Shown here one piece after another: positions 1 through 8,438 of a DNA stretch of 64,000 nucleotides. Each line of letters starts with the position of its first letter. Positions within the stretch are counted from its first letter, which is position 1. This DNA is from Streptomyces pacificus (GTDB lineage Bacteria; Actinomycetota; Actinomycetes; Streptomycetales; Streptomycetaceae). Location: positions 248,001 to 312,000 of the forward strand of contig NZ_BLLG01000003.1 in NCBI RefSeq assembly GCF_011766325.1, given 5' to 3'. Position numbers and translations under genes: made by a program. Below the pieces are notes generated by a model. It did no database searches. It saw only the letters and a list, made by a program, of their open reading frames with translations, and was not told the origin of the DNA.

Positions 1-1014
1 CGTGGCGACCCCGTCGCCCAGGCCCTCCGGTCGCGGGAGCTCACCCGGGATGTCGGTGATCTCGCGGACCGAGAACTTCCACGCCCCGCCGTCGAACCGG
101 TCCAGTGCCATGATCCGCAGATACATGTCGCCCGTGGTCTTCGCGTTCGTCTTGTACTTGAGCCACTCCCGGCTCTCGGGCTGGTTGAGGCTGTCCTTCA
201 GCGTCACCACCGGGTTGACCGCGTTGATCGTGCCGCCGCCCGGGCCGGTTCCCGCACCGCCGCCGCCCTGGCCGATCAGACCGCCGCCCAGGGAGGGGAG
301 GGACCAGTGGACGACCAGGGCCACGCCCAGCGCGGCCGCGCCGATCCGCCTGCCGGTGCGCATCGGTGCGCGCGCCGTCCCGCCCTCGATGTCGAGCCCC
401 GCCCCGCCGCGCTGCGGGGCGCCGCCGAAGACCCTGCCCCACTGGGACAGGCGGTCGCGGCTCTCCGCCAGCAGAAGCGCCAGATACCCCGAGGCCGCCA
501 GCGGGAACCACCACCAGCCCGCCCCGCCCCCGGACAGGCCGGCGGCCACCGAGAACAGCGCGAGCAGCGGCAGACCGGCGGGCGCGGCGCTGCGGTAGGT
601 CACGGCCAGTGCGTCCACGGCCAGGCCTATCAGCAGCACCCCGCCGATCAGCATCAGCATGATTCCGTCGGTTGCCGGTGCCGGGATCGCGTACCGGCCG
701 ACATCCTGGGCGCCTGCGGCCAGCAGCTCGCCGAACCTGGTGCCGGCGTCCGGCCCGGGGACCACCCCGAGCAGCGCGTCCTCACGCGCGAAGAGCAGCG
801 TGAGCAGCAGCAGGATCAGCACGGCCTGGCCGGCCACGATCAGCGGCCGCGCCAGCGGCACCCGCCGCGCCGCCGCGCCGGCCCCGCTGACCACGGCCGA
901 CAGGAACGCCGCCTGCAGCAGCCACGTCCACGCATCGACGAGCGGTGTCATCGCGGCCGCCGCCAGCAGTGTGGCGGCCCAGGCGCACAGGGCCAGCCGT
1001 CCTCGACCGCTCAT
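1..1014 (-). CDS. Transglutaminase-like membrane protein (TgpA/DUF3488 type), 3' part outside window
   Basis: The frame is open from the ATG at 1014 to the window edge (338 codons), so the C-terminus is missing. The visible part has about seven hydrophobic segments (near residues 6-23, 30-46, 57-76, 117-137, 145-161, 167-183, 222-238), then a Gly-rich linker and a soluble start containing MYLRIMALDRFDGGAWKFS, typical of the region before a transglutaminase core. The ATG overlaps the stop of the upstream DUF58 gene (ATGA), so the two are probably translationally coupled. MoxR-DUF58-transglutaminase is a recurrent trio thought to act in envelope or protein-complex maturation; the substrate is unknown. 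The catalytic Cys/His/Asp part is not in the window, so activity cannot be judged. Confidence 0.85.
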   Translation of the reverse strand, partial: MSGRGRLALCAWAATLLAAAAMTPLVDAWTWLLQAAFLSAVVSGAGAAARRVPLARPLIVAGQAVLILLLLTLLFAREDALLGVVPGPDAGTRFGELLAAGAQDVGRYAIPAPATDGIMLMLIGGVLLIGLAVDALAVTYRSAAPAGLPLLALFSVAAGLSGGGAGWWWFPLAASGYLALLLAESRDRLSQWGRVFGGAPQRGGAGLDIEGGTARAPMRTGRRIGAAALGVALVVHWSLPSLGGGLIGQGGGGAGTGPGGGTINAVNPVVTLKDSLNQPESREWLKYKTNAKTTGDMYLRIMALDRFDGGAWKFSVREITDIPGELPRPEGLGDGVAT

Positions 1015-2402
1015 GACCACTCCCCGGTGATACCCGCGGTACCGGCCGGGGCGGAGTGGGCGCGCTCGCGCCCCGCCGCACGCCACAGCGCTGGCAGTGC
1101 CGCGCCCGGCCCGGCCGGTACCACCGTCCAGCCGGCCTCGCGCAGCCCGCGCAGCCGTGCCTGCACGGCGTCGTCCGGCATTCCGTCCACAGCTCCGTCC
1201 ACAGCTCGGTGCACCGCTCCGTCCTCGGCCCGGTCCGCCGCCCACAGGCCGCTGTCCGGCACGAACGCCACCGCGCTCCCGCTGCGCCGCCGCATCCGGG
1301 CCGCCACCGCGGTCTGCTCCTCGTCCATATCGCCGAGGAAGGCGATCAGCAGGCCCTCCCCGCCGCCCCGCAGCGCGTCGCAGGCGTGCGAGAGGCCCCT
1401 GCCGTCCGAGTGGTCCACGACCGCGAGCGCATCGAGCATCAGCGCGGCGGCCTCCTGCGGCGAGCCGGCGGGAGGGTCCGCGCCGTCGCCGGGCAGCGAG
1501 GTGCCCGTGTCGGTCAGCAGCCGGACCGAGAAACCCCGCTCCAGCATGTGCACCACGGCCGAGGCCGCCCCCGAGACCGCCCACTCGAAGGCCGAGTCGG
1601 GCCCGGCCCCGTGGTAGGCCGAGCGCCGGGTGTCCAGCAGCACCGTGCAGCTGGGGCGGCGGGGCTGCTCCTCGCGGCGCACCATCAGCTCGCCGTAGCG
1701 TGCCGTGGAACGCCAGTGCACCCGGCGCAGATCGTCCCCGTGCCGGTAGGTGCGGGGGATCACGTCGTCGTCCCCCGCCAGGGCCGACGTGCGCTGCCGT
1801 CCCTCGCCGTGGCCCGCGGCGTCGCCCGGCAGGGACACCGCAGGCAGCGGCTCGGTCCGGGGTACCACGGTGAGGGTGTCGGCCGTGCTGAAGGAACGGG
1901 TGAGTTCGCACATGCCGAACGGGTCGTCCAGCCGCAGCTGCAGCGGGCCGAGCGGATAGCGCCCGCGCAGGTCGGAGCGGACCCGGTAGGACACCTCGCG
2001 CCGGCCCCCCGGCTCCACCCGGTCCAGCACGAACCGGGGCCGGGGGCCCAGCACGTAGGGCACGTGGTCCTGGAGCATCAGCAGACCCGTGGGCAGCCGG
2101 GAGACGTTCTCCAGGCACAGATGCACCCGCGCCTCGGATCCGGCGGGCACCCGGGACGGAAGCAGCCGCCGGCTGCCCGCCACCCGGTGCCGGGTCCGGT
2201 ACAGCACGGCCGCGCAGAGCAGCGGAAGCACCGCCAGCAGCAGACCGACCCGGAGCAGATCGCTCTGCCCGAGGACCACGGCGCACATCGCCGCGGCCAC
2301 CCCGGCCGCCAGGAACGAGCGGCCGCGTGTCGTCAGCCCGCCGAGAGCCGACCGGATGCCGCCCGTGTCGTCGCCGGCGGCGGCGGGACTCCCGGCCGTC
2401 AT
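1011..2402 (-). CDS. DUF58 domain-containing protein
   Basis: 463 aa. Two hydrophobic stretches lie near residues 30-70, followed by a soluble region with the DUF58 signature TYRHGDDLRRVHWRSTARYG and, further on, a vWA-like region. The start ATG overlaps the stop of the upstream moxR gene and its stop overlaps the start of the transglutaminase gene, so all three are one coupled unit. DUF58 proteins usually pair with MoxR AAA+ ATPases; the biochemical role is not established. Confidence 0.9.
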   Translation of the reverse strand: MTAGSPAAAGDDTGGIRSALGGLTTRGRSFLAAGVAAAMCAVVLGQSDLLRVGLLLAVLPLLCAAVLYRTRHRVAGSRRLLPSRVPAGSEARVHLCLENVSRLPTGLLMLQDHVPYVLGPRPRFVLDRVEPGGRREVSYRVRSDLRGRYPLGPLQLRLDDPFGMCELTRSFSTADTLTVVPRTEPLPAVSLPGDAAGHGEGRQRTSALAGDDDVIPRTYRHGDDLRRVHWRSTARYGELMVRREEQPRRPSCTVLLDTRRSAYHGAGPDSAFEWAVSGAASAVVHMLERGFSVRLLTDTGTSLPGDGADPPAGSPQEAAALMLDALAVVDHSDGRGLSHACDALRGGGEGLLIAFLGDMDEEQTAVAARMRRRSGSAVAFVPDSGLWAADRAEDGAVHRAVDGAVDGMPDDAVQARLRGLREAGWTVVPAGPGAALPALWRAAGRERAHSAPAGTAGITGEWS

Positions 2403-3454
2403 CAGATCCGCCGGACGCCGGGCCGCTGCCCGCCGAAGACCGGGCCGCCGGGCGCCTGGCGGCCGCCGGCCCCGTAGGCCCGGTCGCTGCCGGAGGCCGG
2501 CACGGGCGTGCGCTGCAGGATCTCCTGCACGACCTGCTCGGCGGTGCGGCGGTTCAGCTGGGCCTGGGCCGTCGGCAGCAGACGGTGGGCGAGGACCGGC
2601 AGGGCGAGCGACTGCACATCGTCCGGCAGTGCGTAGTCCCGGCCGCTCAGCGCCGCCGACGCCTTGGCTGCCCGCAGGATGTGCAGCGTGGCGCGGGGCG
2701 AGGCGCCCAGGCGGACATCGGGGTGGTCGCGTGTCGCCGAGACCAGGTCCACCGCGTACCTCCGCACGGAGTCGGCGACATGGACCGTCCGCACCGCGTC
2801 GATCAGCTTCACGACGTCATGGGCGTGCGCCGCCGGTTTGAGGTCGTCGAGGGGGGACACCGCGCCGTGCACGTCGAGCATCTGCAACTCGGCCTCAGGG
2901 GTCGGATAGCCCATCGACACCCGCGCCATGAAGCGGTCCCGCTGGGCCTCGGGCAGCGGGTACGTCCCCTCCATCTCCACCGGGTTCTGCGTGGCCACCA
3001 CCATGAAGGGCGTGGGCAGTTCGTATGTCCGGCCGTCGATGGTGACCTGCCGCTCCTCCATGGACTCGAGCAGCGCGGACTGGGTCTTCGGCGATGCCCG
3101 GTTGATCTCGTCGCCGATCACTATCTGGGCGAAGATCGCGCCGGGTTTGAACTCGAAGTCGTGCCTCTGCTGGTCGTAGATCGACACGCCGGTGATGTCC
3201 GACGGCAGCAGGTCCGGCGTGAACTGGATACGCCGGACCGAGCAGTCGATCGACCGCGCCAGTGCCTTCGCCAGCATCGTCTTGCCCACGCCCGGCACGT
3301 CCTCGATCAGGAGGTGCCCCTCCGCGAGCAGCACGGTCAGCGAGAGCCGTACGACCTCGGGCTTGCCCTCGATCACACCCTCCACCGATCTGCGGACGCG
3401 CTCCGCCGTGGTGGTCAGATCCGTGAGGCTCGCTCGATCGTCATAGGTCGTCAC
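2402..3454 (-). CDS. MoxR-family AAA+ ATPase
   Basis: 350 aa from the GTG at 3454, which follows a GAGGAGGG ribosome-binding site; a longer in-frame reading up to 3559 exists but lacks this support and the extra residues look non-family. Walker A is EDVPGVGKT (residues 51-59), Walker B is IVIGDE (111-116), and a sensor-type ATQNPVEMEGTYPLPEAQ stretch follows. MoxR ATPases are chaperone-like and work with the vWA/DUF58 partners encoded next to them. This is the first gene of the unit and the likely point of transcriptional control. Confidence 0.92.
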   Translation of the reverse strand: MTTYDDRASLTDLTTTAERVRRSVEGVIEGKPEVVRLSLTVLLAEGHLLIEDVPGVGKTMLAKALARSIDCSVRRIQFTPDLLPSDITGVSIYDQQRHDFEFKPGAIFAQIVIGDEINRASPKTQSALLESMEERQVTIDGRTYELPTPFMVVATQNPVEMEGTYPLPEAQRDRFMARVSMGYPTPEAELQMLDVHGAVSPLDDLKPAAHAHDVVKLIDAVRTVHVADSVRRYAVDLVSATRDHPDVRLGASPRATLHILRAAKASAALSGRDYALPDDVQSLALPVLAHRLLPTAQAQLNRRTAEQVVQEILQRTPVPASGSDRAYGAGGRQAPGGPVFGGQRPGVRRI

Positions 3455-3869
3455 CCGGCCCTCCTCGGCCCGTTCCATGGACCGGTGCTCTGCTTGCGGC
3501 ACGGTCCACTCCTCAACACGGACACCCTCTCCGGTCGGATCCGTGAAGGTGTCACCCACCGCATTCTTGTTGCCGTTGCCGCGTTATGTCACTCGCCTGC
3601 GGACAAGTGGGCGCCATATGTCTGCGGTTGCCGTGTTTGGCGACTCACACAGCGCTGTGATCCATCCCACGCCGATGGGAGTGAGGGCCGGCGGGGCGGC
3701 CCCTTCGCCTGCCGGTCATGGCCGTGCCCTGCCGTGCCCTGCCGTGCCCTGCCGTGCCCTGCCGTCCCCTGTGCGGAGAGGGAATCCCGTGCCGTTCCCC
3801 TACTGCTCCCGCCGGGCCGGCGGAGGGCACCGCCCCCCAGCCGGGCCGTGCGGCGCGCGCGGGGCGGAC
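3455..3869. other. Intergenic region with a 10-bp tandem repeat
   Basis: Between two minus-strand genes. It holds the moxR upstream region and a 10-bp direct repeat, GCCGTGCCCT, four perfect copies plus one with a single change, at 3721-3770. No supportable ORF is seen. The relatively AT-rich stretch 3560-3660 is the best place for a moxR promoter, but no convincing -35/-10 pair was found. Confidence 0.6.
3721..3770. repeat. 10-bp tandem repeat, 5 copies
   Basis: Four identical GCCGTGCCCT units followed by GCCGTCCCCT. It lies downstream of the carbonic anhydrase gene stop, in non-coding DNA. Confidence 0.85.
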
Positions 3870-4412
3870 TCAACCGGTGGGTGCGATCTCCCGCAGCAGG
3901 CCGGACTTGACGTCGAAGACGAACCCGCGCACGTCGTCGGTGTGCAGCAGGAACGGCGAGGTGCGTACCCGCTGCATCGACTGCCGCACGTCCTGGTCGA
4001 CGTCGCGGAACGCCTCCACCGCCCAGGACGGCCGCTGGCCCACCTCGGCCTCCAGTTCGTGCCGGAAGTCCTCGGTCAGGCTCTCCAGGCCGCAGCCGGT
4101 GTGGTGGATGAGGACGACGCTGCGGGTGCCGAGGGCGCGCTGGCTGATGGTCAACGAGCGGATCACGTCGTCGGTGACGGCTCCGCCCGCGTTGCGGATC
4201 GTGTGGCAGTCGCCGAGTTCCAGGCCCAGCGCCGCATGCAGGTCGAGACGGGCGTCCATACAGGCCACCACGGCGACCTGGAGCACGGGCCGGGCGTCCA
4301 TGCCGGGGTCGGTGAAGCCCGAGGCGTAGTCCTGGTTGGCCTCGACGAGCCGGTCGGTGACCGTACCGCTCGCGACGGCGGATTCTGCGGGGAGCTGCGG
4401 GGAAGTCGACAT
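3870..4412 (-). CDS. Beta-class carbonic anhydrase
   Basis: 180 aa from the ATG at 4412; an upstream in-frame TTG (4475) would add 21 residues but has no better ribosome-binding site. The zinc-site motifs of beta-carbonic anhydrases are present: CMDAR (C-x-D-x-R) and HHTGC (H-x-x-C). The enzyme interconverts CO2 and bicarbonate in the cytoplasm. The short length fits the compact beta-CAs of Actinobacteria. It stands alone, transcribed away from the rsmH operon, so the intervening 378 bp carry divergent promoters. Confidence 0.9.
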   Translation of the reverse strand: MSTSPQLPAESAVASGTVTDRLVEANQDYASGFTDPGMDARPVLQVAVVACMDARLDLHAALGLELGDCHTIRNAGGAVTDDVIRSLTISQRALGTRSVVLIHHTGCGLESLTEDFRHELEAEVGQRPSWAVEAFRDVDQDVRQSMQRVRTSPFLLHTDDVRGFVFDVKSGLLREIAPTG

Positions 4413-4586
4413 GTCTCTGACGGTAATGGTCACGAGCCCGGCCGGCTCGCCGTGAGAGCGGACAAAGAGCGTCAACGCGACCTGTTGTGAGTTAACCCAC
4501 AGGCGGGGCCGGTCCAGGCCCGTTCGGGTGAACCGTCCCGCCCCGGCGCCCCTCGGCGGCTGCGCGGCGACGCGCCATCCGGTTGA

Positions 4587-4614
4587 TTGACCGGCCCGGC
4601 CGGTGGACTAAAGT
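4587..4614 (+). promoter_or_regulatory. Probable promoter of the rsmH-led division/cell-wall cluster
   Basis: TTGACC (4587-4592), a 16-bp spacer, then TAAAGT (4609-4614), a close match to the housekeeping sigma consensus. It predicts a leader of about 170 nt before the rsmH start. The leader contains a C-rich stretch of repeated CGTTCCC units (about 4675-4725). Inferred from sequence only. Confidence 0.65.
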
Positions 4615-4790
4615 GACGCGCAGTTCACGGACACATCCCGTACATTTCCGCCGCATTTCCGCTCCGCGATTTCACGTTCCCCCGTTCCCCCCGTTCCCCC
4701 GTTCTCCCGTTCCCGCGTTCCGTGTTCTCGGCGCGGGTGCGGCACACGTACGACCCCGGCCGCCGCCAGCGCCGGACCTGAGAGGGCGCA

Positions 4791-5768
4791 TTGAGCCAGC
4801 GACACGTCCCGGTGATGCTCCAGCGGTGCCTTGACCTGCTGGCGCCCGCCCTGGAGCGTCCGGACGGCACCGCGGCCGGGGGCCCGTGCCCCGTGGTCGT
4901 CGACTGCACCCTCGGCCTCGGCGGACACAGCGAGGCGCTGCTGACCCGGTTCCCCGCCGCCCGGCTCGTCGCACTCGACCGGGACCGGGAGGCGCTGCGG
5001 CTGTCCGGTGAGCGGCTCGCCCCGTTCGGCGATCGCGCCACCCTCGTACACGCCGTCTACGACGAGCTGCCCGAGGTCCTCGGCGAACTCGGCATCCCCG
5101 CCGTCCAGGGCGTCCTGTTCGACCTCGGTGTCTCCTCGATGCAACTCGACGAGGCCGGCCGGGGCTTCGCCTACGCCCAGGACGCCCCGCTCGACATGCG
5201 GATGGACCAGACCACCGGCGCCAGTGCCGCGGAGGTCCTCAACACCTACCCGGCCGGCGAGCTCGTCCGGATCCTGCGCGCGTACGGCGAGGAGAAGCAG
5301 GCCAAGCGGATCGTCGCCGCGATCGTCCGGGAGCGCGGGAGGGAACCGTTCACCGGCAGCGCGCGCCTCGTCGAGCTGATCCGCGAGGCGCTCCCGCAGG
5401 CGGCCAAGCGTACGGGCGGCAACCCGGCCAAGCGCACGTTCCAGGCCCTGCGCATCGAGGTCAACGGCGAACTGACCGCCTTGGAGCGGGCCGTCCCGGC
5501 CGCCGTGAAGGCCCTCGCCGTGGGCGGCCGGATCGCGGTCCTCTCCTACCACTCGCTGGAGGACCGGCTGGTCAAGCAGGTCTTGGCCCAGGGGGCAGCG
5601 ACCACGGCGCCGCCCGGACTGCCCGTCGTACCCGAGCGGTACCAGCCGCGGCTCAAGCTCCTCACCCGCGGCGCCGAACTTCCCTCCGAGGAGGAGGTCG
5701 CCCGAAACCGCCGGGCGGCGCCCGCGCGGCTGCGCGGGGCCGAGCGCATCCGCGAGGACGTGCGGTGA
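4791..5768 (+). CDS. rsmH: 16S rRNA (cytosine(1402)-N(4))-methyltransferase RsmH (MraW)
   Basis: 325 aa. It starts at TTG 4791 with GAGAGGG upstream; the family-conserved HVPVML immediately follows, so a later start is unlikely. The SAM-binding motif [11 protein letters not shown] is near residues 38-48, and the C-terminal [11 protein letters not shown] block is typical. It methylates C1402 of 16S rRNA using S-adenosylmethionine. It is the first gene of the division/murein cluster; no mraZ-like gene precedes it here. Confidence 0.96.
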   Translation: MSQRHVPVMLQRCLDLLAPALERPDGTAAGGPCPVVVDCTLGLGGHSEALLTRFPAARLVALDRDREALRLSGERLAPFGDRATLVHAVYDELPEVLGELGIPAVQGVLFDLGVSSMQLDEAGRGFAYAQDAPLDMRMDQTTGASAAEVLNTYPAGELVRILRAYGEEKQAKRIVAAIVRERGREPFTGSARLVELIREALPQAAKRTGGNPAKRTFQALRIEVNGELTALERAVPAAVKALAVGGRIAVLSYHSLEDRLVKQVLAQGAATTAPPGLPVVPERYQPRLKLLTRGAELPSEEEVARNRRAAPARLRGAERIREDVR

Positions 5769-5828
5769 CGGCGGCCGTGTCGAGGGAGCGGGACCGGTGA
5801 CGGCGACCGCGGTGAGGGAGGGCGAGAG

Positions 5829-6455
5829 GTGAGGACGGCCCCCGGACAGCCGAAGGGGAGGGCCGCCCGGCTCGCGCGGCTCATGCCGTCCGGGCCGAGC
5901 ACCGCGGCCCGGACCCCCTTCGTCCTGCTGGTCGTCGTGCTGCTCGGCGGCGGGCTGATCACCCTGCTGCTGCTCAACACCTCCCTCAACGAGGGCTCGT
6001 TCAGGCTGAGCGAACTCAGGAAGAAGACCACCGAGCTCACCGACCGGGAACAGGCGCTGCAGCGGGACGTGGACGCGCGCTCCGCCCCGGACGCACTGGA
6101 GCGGCGGGCGCGCGAACTCGGCATGGTGCCGGGCGGCAGCCCCGCCTTCCTCGGCCCCGACGGCACGGTCCGCGGGGTCCCCAAGCGGGCGAAGGCCGAC
6201 CCGTCGGCCGTTCGGCCCCAGCAACCGCCGGCCCGCCCGTCCGGCCCGCCCGTACCGGCGCAGCCGTCCGTGCCCGCCGATCCGGCATCGTCCGCGCAGC
6301 CGTCCGTGCCCGCGCAGCCGTCCGGCCCCGTGCCGGCGCCCGTCCCACCGGATCCGTCGGCCGCCGGCGCGCCCGCGGCGCCCGTGGGGCCCTCCGCGCC
6401 GCCGCCCTCCGCGTCCGGCGCGCCGCAGCCGTCCCCCACGACCCCCGGCAGGTGA
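5829..6455 (+). CDS. ftsL: Septum formation protein FtsL-like
   Basis: 208 aa, GTG start with AGGGAGGGCGAGAG just before it. Bitopic layout: basic N-terminus, one membrane span (about residues 30-50), then a short coiled-coil-like region with ELRKKTTELTDREQALQRD (about 60-80). The remainder, from about residue 120, is a Pro/Ala/Ser-rich tail with PAQPSVPA-like repeats, longer than in typical FtsL. In the divisome FtsL partners DivIC and FtsQ. Assignment rests on topology and position between rsmH and ftsI, because FtsL sequences diverge strongly. Confidence 0.85.
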   Translation: MRTAPGQPKGRAARLARLMPSGPSTAARTPFVLLVVVLLGGGLITLLLLNTSLNEGSFRLSELRKKTTELTDREQALQRDVDARSAPDALERRARELGMVPGGSPAFLGPDGTVRGVPKRAKADPSAVRPQQPPARPSGPPVPAQPSVPADPASSAQPSVPAQPSGPVPAPVPPDPSAAGAPAAPVGPSAPPPSASGAPQPSPTTPGR

Positions 6456-6459
6456 CGCA

Positions 6460-8421
6460 GTGCCACCCAAGGAACCCCCGCGGCGCCGTGTGCCGGGCCC
6501 CGCGCGTCCTGACCGGCCGGCCGGTCAGGGCCGGCCCGGGGCCCGCTCCCGCCCGAACGCGCGGCCGCGGCCGGCGGCACCCGGCCGGATCCGGCTCGGC
6601 AACCCCCGGCCCCGGCTGCGGCTCGTCAGCGTCGCCCTCACCCTCGTGATGCTGGCCTTCGTGGTGCGGCTGCTGCAGGTGCAGGCCGTCGACGCCGGTG
6701 CGTACGCCGCCATGGCGGAGAAGAACCGCTACACGAGCCACACGCTGGCGGCCGAGCGCGGCCGGATCACGGACCGTGCCGGGATCGCGCTCGCCACCAG
6801 CGTCGACGCGCACGACATCACCGCCGACCCGAAGATGTTCACACCCGAGGAGAGCAAGGCACCGGACGCGCCGGAGCAGGCCGCGGCACTGCTCGCACCG
6901 ATCCTGGCAGCCGACCCGGCGGAGCTCGCGAACAAGCTCAAGGCCCCGAAGTCCCGGTACACCGTCCTCGCCCGCCGCCAGACCCCGCAGGTCTGGAAGC
7001 AGATCAAGGACCTCAAGATCGTCTTCGCCGAGAAGGCCGCCGCGGACAGGGTCAGGGGCGGCCCCGGCGCCAACGTCCTCGCGGGGGTCTTCCAGGAGTC
7101 CAGCAGCCGGCGGGTCTACCCCAACGGCGATCTCGCGGCCGGGATACTGGGCTGGGTCAACGCCGAGGGGCGCGGCGCGGGTGGCCTGGAGTCCATGCTG
7201 GACAAGGAACTGGCGGGCAGGGACGGCAGCATCACCTACGCGCAGTCGGGCGGGCGCCGGGTGCCCACCGCCGGGACCCGGGAGAAGCCCGCCGTCCCCG
7301 GCTCCGACATCGAGCTGACGATCGACCGCGACATCCAGTGGGCCGCGCAGCGCGCGATCAGCGAGCAGGTGGCGAAGTCCAAGGCGGACCGCGGCTATGT
7401 GCTGGTCCAGGACACCGCGACGGGCGAGGTCCTGGCGATGGCCAACGCGCCGGGCTTCGACCCCAACGACCTCTCGCGGGCCGATCCCGCAGCCATGGGC
7501 AACGCGGCCCTCCAGGACGTCTACGAGCCCGGCTCCACCAGCAAGGTCATGTCCATCGCCGCGGTGCTCGAGGAGCAGGCCGCCACCCCGGCCACCCATG
7601 TCACCGTGCCCAACCGGCTCCACCGCGGCGACCGGCTCTTCAAGGACGACGTCGACCACCCCACCTGGTATCTGACGCTCAACGGCGTCCTCGCCAAGTC
7701 CAGCAACATCGGTACGATCCTGGCGACCGGGCAGCTCGGGAAGACCCAGGGCGAGGCCAACCGCGTCCTGTACTCCTATCTGCGGAAGTTCGGGATCGGA
7801 AGCCTCACCGGGCTCGGCTACCCGGGGGAGAGCCCCGGCATCCTCGCCAAGCCGCAGGACTGGTCGACCTCCCAGCAGTACACGATCCCCTTCGGCCAGG
7901 GCCTGTCGATCAACGCCATGCAGGCCGCCTCCGTCTACTCGACCATCGCCAACGGCGGCGTACGTGTCGAACCCACCCTGGTGCGCGGCACCCGCGGCCC
8001 CGGCGGGCGCTTCGTCCCGGCGCAGGCGCCGGAGCGGACCCGCGTGGTGAGCGAGAAGACCGCGAAGACCCTCGCCACCATGCTGGAGTCGGTCGTCGGG
8101 GACGAGGAGGGCACCGGGACCAGGGCCCGGATCCCCGGCTACCGGGTCGCCGGGAAGACCGGCACCGCCAACCGGGTCGATCCCGAACTCGGCCGCTACC
8201 GGGGCTACACCGCCTCCTTCGCCGGCTTCGCTCCCGCCGACAAGCCGCGGATCACCGTCTACTGCGCGATCCAGAACCCCACGAGGGGCAGCTACTTCGG
8301 CGGCCAGATCTGCGGACCCGTCTACAAGAAGGTCATGGAGTTCGCGCTCAAGACCCAGCAGGTCGCGCCGACCGGCGCGGCCCCCGCCCGGCTGCCGGTC
8401 AGCTTCGACCCCGGCGCGTGA
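6460..8421 (+). CDS. ftsI: Septal peptidoglycan transpeptidase FtsI (class B PBP)
   Basis: 653 aa, GTG start 4 bases after the ftsL stop. Proline/arginine-rich cytosolic tail, one membrane anchor (about residues 54-73), a PBP dimerisation domain, then the transpeptidase domain with STSK (active Ser359, Lys362), SSN (414-416) and KTG (566-568). It cross-links septal peptidoglycan and is a beta-lactam target. In Streptomyces it serves sporulation septation and normal cross-walls. All catalytic motifs are intact. Confidence 0.96.
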   Translation: MPPKEPPRRRVPGPARPDRPAGQGRPGARSRPNARPRPAAPGRIRLGNPRPRLRLVSVALTLVMLAFVVRLLQVQAVDAGAYAAMAEKNRYTSHTLAAERGRITDRAGIALATSVDAHDITADPKMFTPEESKAPDAPEQAAALLAPILAADPAELANKLKAPKSRYTVLARRQTPQVWKQIKDLKIVFAEKAAADRVRGGPGANVLAGVFQESSSRRVYPNGDLAAGILGWVNAEGRGAGGLESMLDKELAGRDGSITYAQSGGRRVPTAGTREKPAVPGSDIELTIDRDIQWAAQRAISEQVAKSKADRGYVLVQDTATGEVLAMANAPGFDPNDLSRADPAAMGNAALQDVYEPGSTSKVMSIAAVLEEQAATPATHVTVPNRLHRGDRLFKDDVDHPTWYLTLNGVLAKSSNIGTILATGQLGKTQGEANRVLYSYLRKFGIGSLTGLGYPGESPGILAKPQDWSTSQQYTIPFGQGLSINAMQAASVYSTIANGGVRVEPTLVRGTRGPGGRFVPAQAPERTRVVSEKTAKTLATMLESVVGDEEGTGTRARIPGYRVAGKTGTANRVDPELGRYRGYTASFAGFAPADKPRITVYCAIQNPTRGSYFGGQICGPVYKKVMEFALKTQQVAPTGAAPARLPVSFDPGA

Positions 8422-8438
8422 CGCGGGAGGAACAGCCA

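Noticed and set aside
2327..3910. Long plus-strand ORF over the moxR region
   Set aside because: Antisense to moxR, which has intact Walker motifs and a good start signal on the minus strand.
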